The notes beneath the pieces are model-generated. The model worked only from the letters and a program-made list of their open reading frames with translations, searched no databases and was not told the origin of the DNA. From positions 62,001 to 126,000 of the forward strand of contig CBDFFZ010000020.1 of NCBI GenBank assembly GCA_965246905.1: 64,000 nucleotides of DNA, in the 5' to 3' direction. The translations under genes and the position numbers were made by a program. Positions 17,989 through 25,799 of this stretch are shown here, one piece after another. The stretch comes from UBA1952 sp965246905 (lineage in GTDB: Bacteria > Bacteroidota > Bacteroidia > Chitinophagales > Chitinophagaceae). How positions within the stretch are numbered: position 1 is the stretch's first letter; each line of letters begins with the position of its first letter.

Positions 17989-18951
17989 CTACATCAGCTC
18001 GCGAATCAGCTTTTCCTGTGTTACACCTTCTGCTTCCGCCTTATAATTTCTTACTACCCTATGGCGCAGCACCGGAAGCGCAAGCGCTCTAACATCTTCA
18101 ATATCCGGCGAGAACTTGCCATTAAGCAGCGCATGACATTTGGCGCCGAGCACTAAGTATTGTGATGCCCGCGGGCCGGCGCCATAGGCAATGTACTGCT
18201 TTGCAATATCCGGGGCGGCTGCATTGGAAGGCCGTGTTTTGTGCACCAGGCCAACCGCATATTCCAGCACATTATCCGGCACAGGCACCCTGCGGATGAG
18301 CGCCTGAAATTCCAATATTCCGGCTGCATCCAGCACTTTATCCAACTGCACCGTTTTTGAACCAGTGGTATTGCGCACAATGCTTACCTCTTCTGCAAAC
18401 GATGGATAATCCAACGTAATCATGAACATAAAGCGGTCGAGCTGGGCTTCCGGCAACGGGTAAGTACCCTCCTGCTCAATGGGGTTTTGAGTAGCCAACA
18501 CGAAGAATGGCGATGGCAGCGGGTAGTTTTGGCCGGCAGTCGTAACGCTGCGCTCCTGCATGGCTTCGAGCAGGGCGGCCTGCGTTTTAGGGGGCGTCCG
18601 GTTGATCTCATCCGCAAGCACGATGTTGGCGAATACAGGCCCCTTAAGAAATTGAAACTGGCGCTGCTCATTCAAAATCTCTGCGCCGGTAATATCCGAA
18701 GGCATCAGATCTGGGGTGAACTGAATGCGCTTGAAAGAAAGATCCAGCGCATCGGCAACCGTTTTTACGAGCAGTGTTTTAGCGAGGCCGGGCACACCTA
18801 CAAGGAGGCTGTGACCATTGCAGAGGATAGAGGTGAGCAGCTTATCCACCACATCTTCCTGGCCAACAATTACCTGGCCAACGGCCTGGCGTATCTGTGC
18901 AAATTTTTGGGTAAGCGCCTGTGTGGCGGCAACATCAGAGGTATAAGGCAT
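17989..18951 (-). CDS. MoxR family AAA+ ATPase
   Basis: 320 residues. Walker A is GVPGLAKT in LLVGVPGLAKTLLVKTVADAL (about 50), Walker B is VLADEINRTPPKTQAALLEAMQE (about 113), the sensor-1 region is FVLATQNPIEQEGTYPLPEAQLDRF, and the C-terminal AAA lid ends with the typical RHRVVRNYKAEAEGVTQEKLI. MoxR proteins act as chaperone-like ATPases for von Willebrand-domain and BatA-type partners. Those partners are not adjacent here; the BatA-like protein at the left edge of the window is 17 kb away. The gene stands alone between the convergent anti-sigma gene and the divergent MazG-like gene. Confidence 0.95.
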   Translation of the reverse strand: MPYTSDVAATQALTQKFAQIRQAVGQVIVGQEDVVDKLLTSILCNGHSLLVGVPGLAKTLLVKTVADALDLSFKRIQFTPDLMPSDITGAEILNEQRQFQFLKGPVFANIVLADEINRTPPKTQAALLEAMQERSVTTAGQNYPLPSPFFVLATQNPIEQEGTYPLPEAQLDRFMFMITLDYPSFAEEVSIVRNTTGSKTVQLDKVLDAAGILEFQALIRRVPVPDNVLEYAVGLVHKTRPSNAAAPDIAKQYIAYGAGPRASQYLVLGAKCHALLNGKFSPDIEDVRALALPVLRHRVVRNYKAEAEGVTQEKLIRELM

Positions 18952-19056
18952 TATTAATTAAAAAGCCAAAATGCAAAACGGTTATTTTGATTTTGAAACA
19001 GAAATTAGATTGTGGTGCGTAAGTTCTATTATTTTGCCAAGACAGACAAAAGAAAA

Positions 19057-19392
19057 ATGATGGAAGAGCTAACAATCCGCGCAATGCAGCAAAAAGTAGA
19101 TAAGTGGATTAAAACTTATGGGGTACGCTACTTCAGTGAGCTCACCAATTTAGGCATCCTGATGGAAGAAGTTGGAGAGCTTTCGCGCATCATGGTACGC
19201 CAGTACGGGGAGCAATCTTTTAAGGAAAGCGATAAGGGAAAGGATTTGGGCGATGAGCTGGCGGATGTGCTATGGGTAGTGCTTTGCATTGCTAACCAAA
19301 CGGGTATAGACCTGACTGAAGCATTAAACAAAAATTTTAGAAAAAAGACTGAAAGGGACATCAAGCGACATAAAATCAATGGAAAACTATAA
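19057..19392 (+). CDS. MazG-like nucleotide pyrophosphohydrolase
   Basis: I choose one of the paired ATGs at 19057/19060 (MMEELTIRAMQQ), about 111 residues; the frame is open upstream to 19012 but the extension is not family-like. The all-alpha NTP-PPase signature is visible: LGILMEEVGELSR supplies the ExxE metal ligands and GDELADVLWVVLCIANQTGIDL the second E/D pair (ELAD). Such small MazG-like enzymes hydrolyse nucleoside triphosphates to monophosphates, probably for pool sanitation. The substrate cannot be read from sequence. It is divergent from moxR and followed by an unrelated T9SS gene with its own promoter. Confidence 0.88.
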   Translation: MMEELTIRAMQQKVDKWIKTYGVRYFSELTNLGILMEEVGELSRIMVRQYGEQSFKESDKGKDLGDELADVLWVVLCIANQTGIDLTEALNKNFRKKTERDIKRHKINGKL

Positions 19393-19410
19393 TCATCAAC
19401 TCAAAAAAAA

Positions 19411-19441
19411 TTTGGCATTTTCTTAAAAGAATGTATTTTCA
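19411..19441 (+). promoter_or_regulatory. candidate Bacteroidota promoter for the T9SS gene at 19458
   Basis: TTTG at 19411-19414, a 19-base spacer, then TATTTTCA at 19434-19441. The -33 box and spacing are ideal for the TTTG-N19-TAnnTTTG consensus; the -7 box matches except for its last two bases. It ends 16 bp before the ATG. Confidence 0.5.
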
Positions 19442-19457
19442 CGCTTAAATTCAAAAA

Positions 19458-20183
19458 ATGAAAAAAATCTACACACTCTTGGCAGCAGCACTGCTGCTCG
19501 CAGGCGCTGCAACAGCCCAGAAAAAAGTAAATCTGAAATTTCAGATTGTTAGCCCTGCAAATGGATCTACTATCCAAGCCGGCGTCGTATTAAATCAAAA
19601 GCTTATTGTAACAAACCTCGGCCCTGGTGCAATTGTAGCAACAGATACAGTATTTATGCATGATCCATTCAGCCAGCAGGGCTTTATCTGGCTTTACACT
19701 GGCTACAGCAAAGCAGTAGGAGATACAATCCAGCTAAATAAAACCTATACTCCATCTACAACGAATGGCAATGGTACACGTACCTATTGTGTATATGGCT
19801 ATGCACGCAGCGGTACGGCTACTAAAACCGATAGCACCTCTACAACACCTGGCCAGGTATGTAATTCAGTAACTTTTGCAGGTGGCCTTGGCATTGCAGG
19901 TACCGCAACATTGACAGAAGCATCCAACACGGAAGCAATTACTATTTTTCCAAATCCTGCTTACGGTACCATCAGCATGAGCTATGTTGCTAAGAATAGT
20001 TCAGAGCTTACCGCACGCGTGGTTGATATTACAGGCCGCGCTGTTAGAAGTATCAGCTTTGGTAAAGTATATGCAGGCCAGACAGGCTTTAAAATGGATA
20101 TCAGCAATCTGAATACAGGCATCTATTTTGTAGAGCTTCGTCAGGATGGCATTCGCGCTATCGGTAAGGTAACCAAGCAGTAA
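19458..20183 (+). CDS. secreted T9SS type A sorting-domain protein
   Basis: 241 residues. Signal peptide MKKIYTLLAAALLLAGAATAQ. The middle part (about 22-150) is a single beta-rich domain with NLKFQIVSPANGSTIQAG and VLNQKLIVTNLGPGAIVATDTVFMHDP, resembling a CARDB-type Ig fold. The C-terminal about 75 residues are a type A T9SS sorting domain: EAITIFPNPAYGTISMSYV, ARVVDITGRAVRSI and MDISNLNTGIYFVELRQDG. The protein should cross the outer membrane through the T9SS and be attached or released. It is monocistronic with its own promoter and terminator. The function of the N-terminal domain is unknown. Confidence 0.9.
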   Translation: MKKIYTLLAAALLLAGAATAQKKVNLKFQIVSPANGSTIQAGVVLNQKLIVTNLGPGAIVATDTVFMHDPFSQQGFIWLYTGYSKAVGDTIQLNKTYTPSTTNGNGTRTYCVYGYARSGTATKTDSTSTTPGQVCNSVTFAGGLGIAGTATLTEASNTEAITIFPNPAYGTISMSYVAKNSSELTARVVDITGRAVRSISFGKVYAGQTGFKMDISNLNTGIYFVELRQDGIRAIGKVTKQ

Positions 20184-20208
20184 CACACCTCTCTTAACAC
20201 CTTAATTA

Positions 20209-20239
20209 AAGGCCGCTCCCTTCCGGAGCGGCCTTTTTT
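20209..20239 (+). terminator. rho-independent terminator
   Basis: GGCCGCTCC-CTTCC-GGAGCGGCC stem-loop followed by TTTTTT, 26 bp after the T9SS gene stop and before recR. Confidence 0.92.
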
Positions 20240-20255
20240 CGGTATCTTTATAGCA

Positions 20256-20876
20256 ATGATTTTCTCTTCAAAATTAATAGAAGACGCTGTCGGAGCTTTC
20301 TCAAAACTCCCTGGCATAGGCAGGAAAACGGCGCTTAGAATGGTACTTCATCTCCTGAAAATGGAGCAGGAAGAAGTTATCAGTTTCACTAAAGCGCTGG
20401 CCGATATGCGCGAACATATCCGCCATTGTAAGGTCTGCTACAACGTATCCGATGCGGAAGTCTGCGCTATCTGCTCCAACCGCGCCCGCAATGGGGCACA
20501 GGTATGTGTCGTGGAGAGCATCCGAGATGTCATAGCTATTGAAAGCACGCAACAATATAATGGCCTTTATCATGTGCTCGGTGGCATCCTTTCCCCACTT
20601 GATGGCATCGGACCCGACCAACTCAATATCTTCCCGCTGCGCGAACGTGTAGAACAAAATGGTATAGAAGAGCTCATTATGGCGCTGAGCCCAACTATTG
20701 AAGGTGATACTACGGTTTATTACATCTCTCAACAGCTGAAGAACCTGCCAATAAAAATCACTACCATAGCCCGCGGCATAGCCTTTGGCGGCGAACTTGA
20801 ATATGCTGATGAAATGACCCTTGCCCGCTCCATAGCCAAGCGCCTGCCCGTAGAGAGCTACGTAAGCACGCGTTAG
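20256..20876 (+). CDS. recR: recombination protein RecR
   Basis: 206 residues, the family's usual size. RecR works with RecO/RecF to load RecA on gapped DNA. The helix-hairpin-helix is at about 15-35 (FSKLPGIGRKTALRMVLHLL). The C4 zinc finger is CKVCYNVSDAEVCAIC (about 57-72). The Toprim domain follows (VCVVESIRDVIAIESTQQYNGLYHVLGGILSPLDGIGPD) and the C-terminus has the Walker-B-like ARGIAFGGELEYADEMTLARSI. It starts 16 bp after a strong terminator, so it has its own promoter. No partner rec genes are nearby. Confidence 0.97.
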   Translation: MIFSSKLIEDAVGAFSKLPGIGRKTALRMVLHLLKMEQEEVISFTKALADMREHIRHCKVCYNVSDAEVCAICSNRARNGAQVCVVESIRDVIAIESTQQYNGLYHVLGGILSPLDGIGPDQLNIFPLRERVEQNGIEELIMALSPTIEGDTTVYYISQQLKNLPIKITTIARGIAFGGELEYADEMTLARSIAKRLPVESYVSTR

Positions 20877-20937
20877 ATGTTGTGTGCATCCTACTACGGG
20901 CAGGGCTACGCTTCGTGGGGGGGGCTCATACAAAATT

Positions 20938-21029
20938 CTGAATCGCGGATTAAGCGGATTAAAGGATTTCGCAGATCCAGAGAAGAGAATAAGAATGGCC
21001 AAAGGCCATCCGCTTAATCCGCGATTCAG
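20938..21029. repeat. hairpin element with perfect 22-bp inverted ends
   Basis: Left arm 20938-20959 and right arm 21008-21029 are perfect reverse complements (left arm starts CTGAATCGCGGATTAAGC). The 48-base spacer begins TAAAGGATTTCGCAGATCC and ends with the small palindrome GGCCAAAGGCC. It is 62 bp downstream of recR. Related GATT-rich hairpins are frequent in Bacteroidota intergenic DNA (established impression, not checked). Confidence 0.75.
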
Positions 21030-21091
21030 ATAATCACATGCCCAGCTAAATACTTCGGCCTGAGGCTAAATGCAAATTGCCGCCTCCGCCC

Positions 21092-21102
21092 TACCTTTGC
21101 GC
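21092..21102 (+). promoter_or_regulatory. -7 element of the transketolase promoter
   Basis: TACCTTTGCGC, an exact TAnnTTTG box 18 bp before the ATG. The 15 bases GCCCTACCTTTGCGC are identical upstream of the Hsp70 gene (32393-32407). I see no TTTG at the ideal -33 position. Confidence 0.55.
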
Positions 21103-21119
21103 ACCAATTAAAAAGCGAC

Positions 21120-21959
21120 ATGGAAATACAGCAACTGGAAAAAATTGCCGGCCAGGTACGCCGGGATATCGTACGTATGGTGCATGGTGTGCAGAGTGGC
21201 CACCCCGGCGGCTCTTTAGGCTGCGCAGATTTCCTGACCGCTCTGTACTTCCATACCATGAAGCATAACCCTGATTTTAAGATGGATGGAGCAGGTGAAG
21301 ATCTTTTCTTTCTTTCCAATGGTCATATTTCACCTGTACTGTATAGTGTGCTGGCGCGCTCGGGTTACTTTCCCATTTCAGAATTAGGTACTTTCCGTAA
21401 GTTAGATACGCGGCTACAAGGCCACCCTACCACGCATGAGCATCTTCCCGGCGTTCGCATTGCCTCTGGCTCATTAGGTCAGGGCATAAGCGTAGCCTGC
21501 GGCGCGGCAATAAGCAAAAAGCTCAATGGCGATGATCGTCTTGTCTATTCCCTGCATGGCGATGGCGAGCTGGATGAAGGCCAGAACTGGGAGGCCATTA
21601 TGTTTGCAGCGCACCATAAAATTGACAACCTTATCGCCACCATCGATGTGAACGGCCAGCAGATAGACGGACCTACTGCCGAGGTGATGAACGTAGAATC
21701 CCTTAATGCAAAATTTGCCGCCTTCAACTGGCAGGTGCTGGAGATGGACGGTAATATCATGGAAGAGATCATCCGCACATTGGAGATCGCTAAAACATAT
21801 ATAGGTAAAGGCAGGCCAATTGTAATACTTATGCGCACGGCCATGGGCAAAGGCGTCGACTTTATGGAAGGCACACACGAATGGCATGGCATAGCACCCA
21901 ATGATGATCAGCTTGCGAAAGCGCTGGCCCAGCTAAGCCTCGATGATGCAGATTATTAA
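21120..21959 (+). CDS. transketolase, N-terminal (pyrophosphate-binding) subunit
   Basis: 279 residues, the size of the N-terminal half of a two-subunit transketolase. Transketolase moves two-carbon units between sugar phosphates in the non-oxidative pentose phosphate pathway, with thiamine diphosphate. Signatures are HGVQSGHPGGSLGCADFLTALYF (about 21-43), LSNGHISPVLYSVLAR, GSLGQGISVACGAA and the TPP motif GDGELDEGQNWEAIMFAAHHKIDNLIATIDVNG. It ends PNDDQLAKALAQL, as expected. The C-terminal subunit, usually the next gene, is not here or anywhere in the window; the following gene is on the other strand. The partner must be encoded elsewhere (inference). Confidence 0.93.
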   Translation: MEIQQLEKIAGQVRRDIVRMVHGVQSGHPGGSLGCADFLTALYFHTMKHNPDFKMDGAGEDLFFLSNGHISPVLYSVLARSGYFPISELGTFRKLDTRLQGHPTTHEHLPGVRIASGSLGQGISVACGAAISKKLNGDDRLVYSLHGDGELDEGQNWEAIMFAAHHKIDNLIATIDVNGQQIDGPTAEVMNVESLNAKFAAFNWQVLEMDGNIMEEIIRTLEIAKTYIGKGRPIVILMRTAMGKGVDFMEGTHEWHGIAPNDDQLAKALAQLSLDDADY

Positions 21960-21983
21960 ATCACATCCTGCATTAAAACAAGA

Positions 21984-22014
21984 AAAAGCGGCAGTATTCC
22001 TGTCGCTTTTTTAT
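21984..22014 (+). terminator. rho-independent terminator of the transketolase subunit
   Basis: AAAGCGGCAG-TATTC-CTGTCGCTTT stem-loop (one G-T mismatch) with a TTTTTT run, about 25 bp after the stop codon. It rules out a directly cotranscribed C-terminal subunit. Confidence 0.85.
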
Positions 22015-22030
22015 TGAGTAAATATCCTAC

Positions 22031-22468
22031 TTAAAAAGTGGATTGTCGGCTAAAATCAATGCCGCTCTCATCGCCCGGCTGCCCGGATAGGGTGAGCATC
22101 AATATTGTCTCTGCTTCTGCAAAAAAACGGCGGCTGGAGCCCGGAGCAAGTGCAAGCCCATCGCCGGCATCTAATGAAAGGCTTTGCTCACCCGTCTCTA
22201 ACCAGATGCGGCCTTCAATTATTTGAATGTAGGAAGCGCCTTCCGGAGCATGGGGTATTACATCCGCATTTTGCTTTAGTGCCATTAATACAATGCGCAA
22301 TTCAGCGCTGTGCAGCAGGGTTATCGCATTGCGATCACTGTTCTCCCATGCATTCTCGCTCTTTATCTGTCGGATAGAATCGGGCAGGTTCGTACGTACC
22401 AGCGTGCCGTCTAATACACGATCGCCTTCGGGGCGGTTGTAAGTTGCTTTATTTTGCTTCGTTTCCAT
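22031..22468 (-). CDS. cupin-domain protein
   Basis: I choose METKQNKATYN at 22468 (145 residues) because the longer frame, from 22540, would overlap the upstream gene and reads as leader. The single cupin fold is seen in LRIVLMALKQNADVIPHAPEGASYIQIIEGRIWLETGEQSLSLDAGDGLALAPGSSRRFFAEAETILML. The metal-binding histidine pair of classic cupins is reduced to one (IPHAP), so metal binding is uncertain. It follows the beta-barrel gene at 22528 by 59 bp on the same strand. Substrate and role are unknown; many such proteins sense or bind small molecules. Confidence 0.75.
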   Translation of the reverse strand: METKQNKATYNRPEGDRVLDGTLVRTNLPDSIRQIKSENAWENSDRNAITLLHSAELRIVLMALKQNADVIPHAPEGASYIQIIEGRIWLETGEQSLSLDAGDGLALAPGSSRRFFAEAETILMLTLSGQPGDESGIDFSRQSTF

Positions 22469-22527
22469 GATGGTAATTGTTGTGTTGCTTAGCAGCATGA
22501 AAAAGTTGTGCCGTGGCCTCCTGCAAT

Positions 22528-23169
22528 CTATAATTGCCATGCGGCGCCAAGCTGCGCACTAAAGCAATGGCGCAGAACATCACTGCCGCCGTTCCATTTA
22601 TAAGTAAATAAAGAATGAACCTGAATATTATGGGTAAGCTGGTAGCGCAGCTCATCATCAATGCCAAACTGAAAAACGCCTTTGTAAAATACAGTCGCAA
22701 CGGAGGTTGTTTCGCCATTGCCGGTATGGTAAGTATCCGTAACCAGCGTATTGCGCTGCAAAGTGGGGGCAAGCAGGATGCCCGGATAGTTCCGGAAGCC
22801 TTTGAGATGAGCGCAGGCAAAGCCATATTGCAGGTGCAGGTTGAGGCCATAAAACCGGTCTGAAACGCTATGATTGCTTTCATAGGATTCCGGTAAGCCG
22901 CCGGTGCCGCAAATGCCATAGTGCCAGCTATATGCCGCCGACCTGAAGGTATTAAAGCCAGCTTCAAGCGCAAGGTGGTTTTTAAATTCATACCGCGTAA
23001 AAAGCTCTTTCTCCCAGAGGTTATGGGCCGCTTTTACATCGCTGAAGGCCATCTCATCATAACCTTTTCCGTGCCAGGCAGCAATCCCGGTTCGTACACC
23101 TACGGAAAAATGCTGTGCATGGACCATCATCGTAAAAAAACAAGCGGCAAAAAAGAAGATTGCTTTCAT
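22528..23169 (-). CDS. probable outer-membrane beta-barrel protein
   Basis: 213 residues. Signal peptide MKAIFFFAACFFTMMVHAQ, then alternating hydrophobic/polar strands rich in aromatics (HFSVGVRTGIAAW, LFTRYEFKNHLALEAGFNTF, RFYGLNLHLQYGFA, VFQFGIDDELRYQLTHNIQVHSLFTYKW) and a C-terminus ending in a hydrophobic residue (AQLGAAWQL). This is the pattern of a small outer-membrane barrel with about eight strands. I do not recognise a named family. It is transcribed away from lpxD and upstream of the cupin gene. Confidence 0.7.
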   Translation of the reverse strand: MKAIFFFAACFFTMMVHAQHFSVGVRTGIAAWHGKGYDEMAFSDVKAAHNLWEKELFTRYEFKNHLALEAGFNTFRSAAYSWHYGICGTGGLPESYESNHSVSDRFYGLNLHLQYGFACAHLKGFRNYPGILLAPTLQRNTLVTDTYHTGNGETTSVATVFYKGVFQFGIDDELRYQLTHNIQVHSLFTYKWNGGSDVLRHCFSAQLGAAWQL

Positions 23170-23299
23170 AAAATCCTGCGTTGAGGTAATTGGCTTTTAA
23201 AAATAAGCTGAAAATTATCAGGCTGTTCACCTTTTAGAAAAGACTGACACTGGGGAAACAAATCCTATCTTAGCCCTTCACACAAAGCACTCATTATTT

Positions 23300-24337
23300 A
23301 TGGAATTTACTGCGCAGCAACTTGCCGATGTATTGCAAGGAAACATTGAAGGCGATGCCGGAGCAAAGGTGTCAAAGCTTGCTAAAATCGAAGAGGGAGT
23401 GCCGGGCTCCGTTTCTTTTTTAGCAAATCCGCTTTATACCCAGCATATATACACCACGCAGGCGTCCATCGTTATTATTAATAAAGATTTTGAGCTTACG
23501 GCTCCTGTATCTGCTACGCTGATCCGGGTGGAGCGCGCCGAGGCTGCATTTGCGCAGCTCTTAGAAATGTACAATACGGTGAAAATGAATAAAACAGGCG
23601 TTTCGCCACAGGCATTTATCTCGCCCGAAGCAGAAGTAGGCGCTGATTTTTATGTAGGCGAATTTGCAGTGATCAGCGCTGGCGCGAAGATTGGGAACAA
23701 TGTAAAAATCTACCCGCAGTCCTACATTGGCGATGGCGTAATGATTGGCGATAACACAACCATTTTTGCCGGGGTGAAAATTTATTCGGATACGGTGATT
23801 GGTAAGAATTGCATTATTCATTCGGGTACGGTGCTCGGCAGTGATGGTTTCCGCTTTGCTACCGGGCCGGATGGCGGCAAAAAAATTCCGCAGATCGGCA
23901 ACGTAGTAATTGAGGATGATGTAGAGATAGGTGCGAACTGTGCCATCGACCGCGCTACCCTTGGATCAACCATACTACGCAAAGGCGTGAAGTTTGATAA
24001 CCTGATTCATATAGCGCACAATGTGGAGGTCGGCGAGCATACCTACATTGCTGCACACAATGTGATAGCCGGCTCTACGAAGGTGGGCAAGCATTGTATG
24101 TTTAGCGGGCAGGTGGGTATTGTAGGCCATTTGCAGATCGCAGACCGCACTATTATTACTGCTCAATCGGGCATTTCTAAAAGCATTACAAAGCCGGGCG
24201 ATATATATATGGGCTCTCCGGCGTTCGATGCCAATAAATACCGGAAGGCCTTTATCCATTTCCGTAACCTTGATTCGCTGGTGCAGCGGGTAAATAGCTT
24301 AGAGCGGGCTGCTAAGACGCAGGAAACACAGGGATAA
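23300..24337 (+). CDS. lpxD: UDP-3-O-(3-hydroxyacyl)glucosamine N-acyltransferase
   Basis: Third step of lipid A synthesis: it adds a 3-hydroxyacyl chain to the 2-amino group of UDP-3-O-acylglucosamine. 345 residues. The N-terminal uridine-binding domain is MEFTAQQLADVLQGNIEGD ... GSVSFLANPLYTQHIYTTQASIVIIN. The left-handed beta-helix of hexapeptide repeats spans about 105-290 (VGADFYVGEFAVISAGAKIGNNVKIYPQSYIGDGVMIGDNTTI). The catalytic histidine lies in FDNLIHIAHNVEVGEHTYIAAHNVIAG. The C-terminal helix FIHFRNLDSLVQRVNSLERAAK is typical. No lpx or fabZ partner is adjacent. Confidence 0.96.
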   Translation: MEFTAQQLADVLQGNIEGDAGAKVSKLAKIEEGVPGSVSFLANPLYTQHIYTTQASIVIINKDFELTAPVSATLIRVERAEAAFAQLLEMYNTVKMNKTGVSPQAFISPEAEVGADFYVGEFAVISAGAKIGNNVKIYPQSYIGDGVMIGDNTTIFAGVKIYSDTVIGKNCIIHSGTVLGSDGFRFATGPDGGKKIPQIGNVVIEDDVEIGANCAIDRATLGSTILRKGVKFDNLIHIAHNVEVGEHTYIAAHNVIAGSTKVGKHCMFSGQVGIVGHLQIADRTIITAQSGISKSITKPGDIYMGSPAFDANKYRKAFIHFRNLDSLVQRVNSLERAAKTQETQG

Positions 24338-24360
24338 TTCCGGTCTGCCGGTGCATCTGT

Positions 24361-24413
24361 ATTACCCACGGTTAAAACCGTGGGCTATAATTTTATTCAG
24401 GCTAAAGCCTGAC
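24361..24413 (+). repeat. dispersed hairpin-pair repeat, copy 2
   Basis: CCCACGG-TTAAAA-CCGTGGG hairpin, then CTATAATTTTATT and a second hairpin CAGGCT-AA-AGCCTG. The same order occurs in degenerate form at 3335-3395. It lies between lpxD and the convergent desaturase gene. No T-run follows, so terminator function is not obvious. Confidence 0.75.
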
Positions 24414-24461
24414 TGTGATTTGTAAAAAGGCAGTGACTGATCACAGGTAGCGCAGCTGCAA

Positions 24462-25493
24462 TTACGCTACCTGCTCTTTCATATTTCTTGCGGTCGATCT
24501 GCGCTTTAGGGCGGGGGCTTTCATCTCGCGGAGGCCAATCATTTTGCCCTGTTCCGGATCCCATACTTTCAGGCGCAGACATGCAATAATTTCCAGTGGA
24601 TTGAGCGTGGTGATGCGTGGGTTGGCCAGCTCCGGTATAGCCGCCATAGCCTCGGGCAGCCTGTAAAACGGGATGCGGGCATTGAGGTGATGGATATGAT
24701 GGTAGCCGATATTGGCCGTAACCCAGCGCCAGAATAAATTGAGCTTCATAAAAGAGGAAGACTCCAGCGCAGCCTGCGCGTAGTTCCAGTCGGCATTGGT
24801 TTTAAAAGAAACTGCAGGGAAATTGTGCTGCGCATAAAACAGGTAGGCGCCAAGCATATGCGATAAGAAGAACGGCAATGAGAAAGAAAGCAGCCAAACC
24901 AGCCAGCCAAACTTTACGAACAGAAAAACAGCAATACCTACATGCAGCACTACAATAGCCATGGAATCCCAGTGCTTGCGCATATTGGCCAGGAATGACT
25001 GGATGCACATACCATAGAGGAACATAGTAAAATAACCGAACACCATATTGAGCCAGTGGCGGGTAGCAAGATATTCAAAGCGCTCCTTGCGGGTGGCCTC
25101 TTCAAATTTTTGCCGCGTCATGATGGGGTAAGAGCCTATGCTTGCGCTGAAAAGCTTGGCATTGTGGTTATGGTGATGATCGTGCGAGCGTTTCCAGATG
25201 CTGGGCGGGGTGATCATATAAATACCATACAGGGTAAATATAGCAGTCGCAACCTTCGATTTATAAAGGATGGTATGGTGCTGGAAATCGTGGAAAATAA
25301 GGAAGAAGCGGGAAAGCAATAGCGCCACTGCAAGGCTACAGGCGATACGCCCGGCAAGCGATGGAACAACATAAGTACCCACAATAGCTCCTACGAGCAT
25401 AGCAAAAGTAGTAAGCGTATGAAACCAGCTCTTCCACCGGATCTCATGTGCAAATGGCTTCGTAGCGAGTATAAGTTCTTTTCCGCTGAGCAT
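24462..25493 (-). CDS. membrane fatty acid desaturase
   Basis: 343 residues. Three histidine clusters of the integral-membrane di-iron desaturases are visible: HDFQHH (about 68-73), HDHHHNHN (about 105) and GYHHIHH (about 263). Hydrophobic pairs of helices lie at about 28-62, 150-215 and around the third cluster. Such enzymes insert double bonds in membrane acyl chains or act on related lipids/carotenoids. The regiospecificity cannot be read here. The C-terminus is basic (KAPALKRRSTARNMKEQVA). On the minus strand GTACTTTGC stands about 10 bases upstream of the ATG and may be the -7 box with one mismatch. Confidence 0.9.
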   Translation of the reverse strand: MLSGKELILATKPFAHEIRWKSWFHTLTTFAMLVGAIVGTYVVPSLAGRIACSLAVALLLSRFFLIFHDFQHHTILYKSKVATAIFTLYGIYMITPPSIWKRSHDHHHNHNAKLFSASIGSYPIMTRQKFEEATRKERFEYLATRHWLNMVFGYFTMFLYGMCIQSFLANMRKHWDSMAIVVLHVGIAVFLFVKFGWLVWLLSFSLPFFLSHMLGAYLFYAQHNFPAVSFKTNADWNYAQAALESSSFMKLNLFWRWVTANIGYHHIHHLNARIPFYRLPEAMAAIPELANPRITTLNPLEIIACLRLKVWDPEQGKMIGLREMKAPALKRRSTARNMKEQVA

Positions 25494-25560
25494 ATAAGTG
25501 CAAAGTACGGTAAGTATTGCTTATCATGATGGCAAAGCGTTGTTATTTGGCAAGCGCAGG

Positions 25561-25782
25561 TTATTCCGCTTTGCGGGATGGCTGCTGTTTATCAAAATCC
25601 CTTTCCTGCTCCCCTTTTGGGGCCGCGGCAATACGCTCTGTATGGCATTTTACATAAATAAGGCAGAGCAGGCCGGAGGTGAATATTGAGCCATAAAACC
25701 CGGCATCAAACCATTGCAGCGCCCCGGATAGTGAACCAAAACAAAAAGCTGCCACCCACGTAGCCTTAAGCACACCACTCAA
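25561..25782 (-). CDS. small putative membrane protein
   Basis: 73 residues with two hydrophobic stretches (KATWVAAFCFGSLSGALQWF and GSIFTSGLLCLIYVKC) and a charged tail (KGEQERDFDKQQPSRKAE). I recognise no family. It fills the gap between the desaturase gene and the M4 remnant and points the same way as the desaturase. Its composition is compatible with a real protein, but a chance frame in this 300-bp gap cannot be excluded. Confidence 0.35.
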   Translation of the reverse strand: MSGVLKATWVAAFCFGSLSGALQWFDAGFYGSIFTSGLLCLIYVKCHTERIAAAPKGEQERDFDKQQPSRKAE

Positions 25783-25799
25783 CCTTTCTTCTTTTTTAA

